NCBI RefSeq assembly: GCF_002000485.1 | Contig: NZ_MLAJ01000003.1 | Coordinates: forward strand, 1-64,000 | Reading direction: 5' to 3' | DNA: 64,000 nt | From: Rodentibacter ratti | GTDB taxonomy: Bacteria; Pseudomonadota; Gammaproteobacteria; Enterobacterales; Pasteurellaceae | Part shown: one piece after another, positions 63,970 through 64,000 of the stretch | Position numbering within the stretch: position 1 is the first letter of the stretch | How the letters are laid out: the number at the start of each line of letters is the position of its first letter | Position numbers and translations under genes: made by a program | The notes under the pieces: model-generated | What the model saw: the letters and a program-made list of their open reading frames with translations, nothing else | What the model was told of the DNA's origin: nothing | Database searches by the model: none

Positions 63970-64000
63970 ATGATGAAAACATGGACAGATGTGATTGGCA
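63970..64000 (+). CDS. ung: Uracil-DNA glycosylase, 5' end only
   Basis: The last 31 bases encode MMKTWTDVIG, the beginning of Ung, which removes uracil from DNA. The gene is cut by the window edge. AAGGGG lies upstream; either of two adjacent ATGs could be used. TATAAT at 63937-63942 is a likely -10. Neighbour order grcA-ung matches H. influenzae HI0017-HI0018. Confidence 0.8.
   Translation, partial: MMKTWTDVIG

Overview
The window comes from a Haemophilus/Aggregatibacter-type member of the Pasteurellaceae. The 9-base uptake signal AAGTGCGGT, or its complement ACCGCACTT, occurs more than 40 times, often as inverted pairs after genes. The DNA is AT-rich, and many gene blocks have the order I know from Haemophilus influenzae: malQ-glgB-glgX-glgC-glgA-glgP, der/dnaQ/rnhA/ompP2/nag-nan-sia, crp-yheU-slmA-dut-coaBC-radC-rpmB-rpmG-mutM, nrfABCD, and grcA-lepA-lepB-rnc-era. 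The blocks are joined differently from H. influenzae Rd as I remember it, and a nagE-type PTS gene is present, so a related species is more likely. I cannot fix the species. I saw no prophage, CRISPR array or intact insertion sequence.

Layout. 93-6165: murI, recG, spoT, rpoZ, gmk, all on the minus strand. 6275-9440: gapA with a CRP-type site, then an acyl-CoA ligase. 9518-21412: the glycogen operon, read right to left, in which glgP and glgC are each cut by an in-frame TGA. 21704-24454: upp-uraA-hda. 24496-28012: der, an intergenic region with an Ibs/Sib-like type I toxin-antitoxin locus and two tRNA-Asp genes, then dnaQ and rnhA, which diverge. 28240-30179: an OmpP2-type porin and a methyltransferase. 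30308-41755: sialic acid and amino-sugar use (nagA, nagB, nanA, siaR, nanK, nanE; divergent siaP, siaQM, nanM, nagE). 41863-42121: a structured RNA candidate on the minus strand with its own consensus promoter. 42202-47855: crp to mutM. 48132-49676: a broken glycosyltransferase-like gene. 49931-58576: formate-dependent nitrite reduction, nrfABCD plus its cytochrome c assembly genes and an HI0933-type flavoprotein. 58740-64000: era, rnc, lepB, lepA, grcA and the start of ung.

How the genes work together. SiaP and SiaQM bring in sialic acid and NanM prepares the usable anomer outside. NanA, NanK and NanE turn it into GlcNAc-6-phosphate, and NagA and NagB pass this to fructose-6-phosphate. The nagE-type PTS protein would feed GlcNAc into the same NagA/NagB steps. 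CRP, itself encoded here, has plausible sites before gapA, malQ, ompP2 and between nanE and siaP. The Nrf proteins make ammonia from nitrite under low oxygen, and GrcA protects pyruvate formate-lyase under similar conditions.

The least expected items are in non-coding DNA: the Ibs/Sib-like locus at 26092-26367 and the folded RNA candidate at 41863-42121. Both were found by reading promoters, hairpins and small frames by eye, and neither has been tested by a database search.
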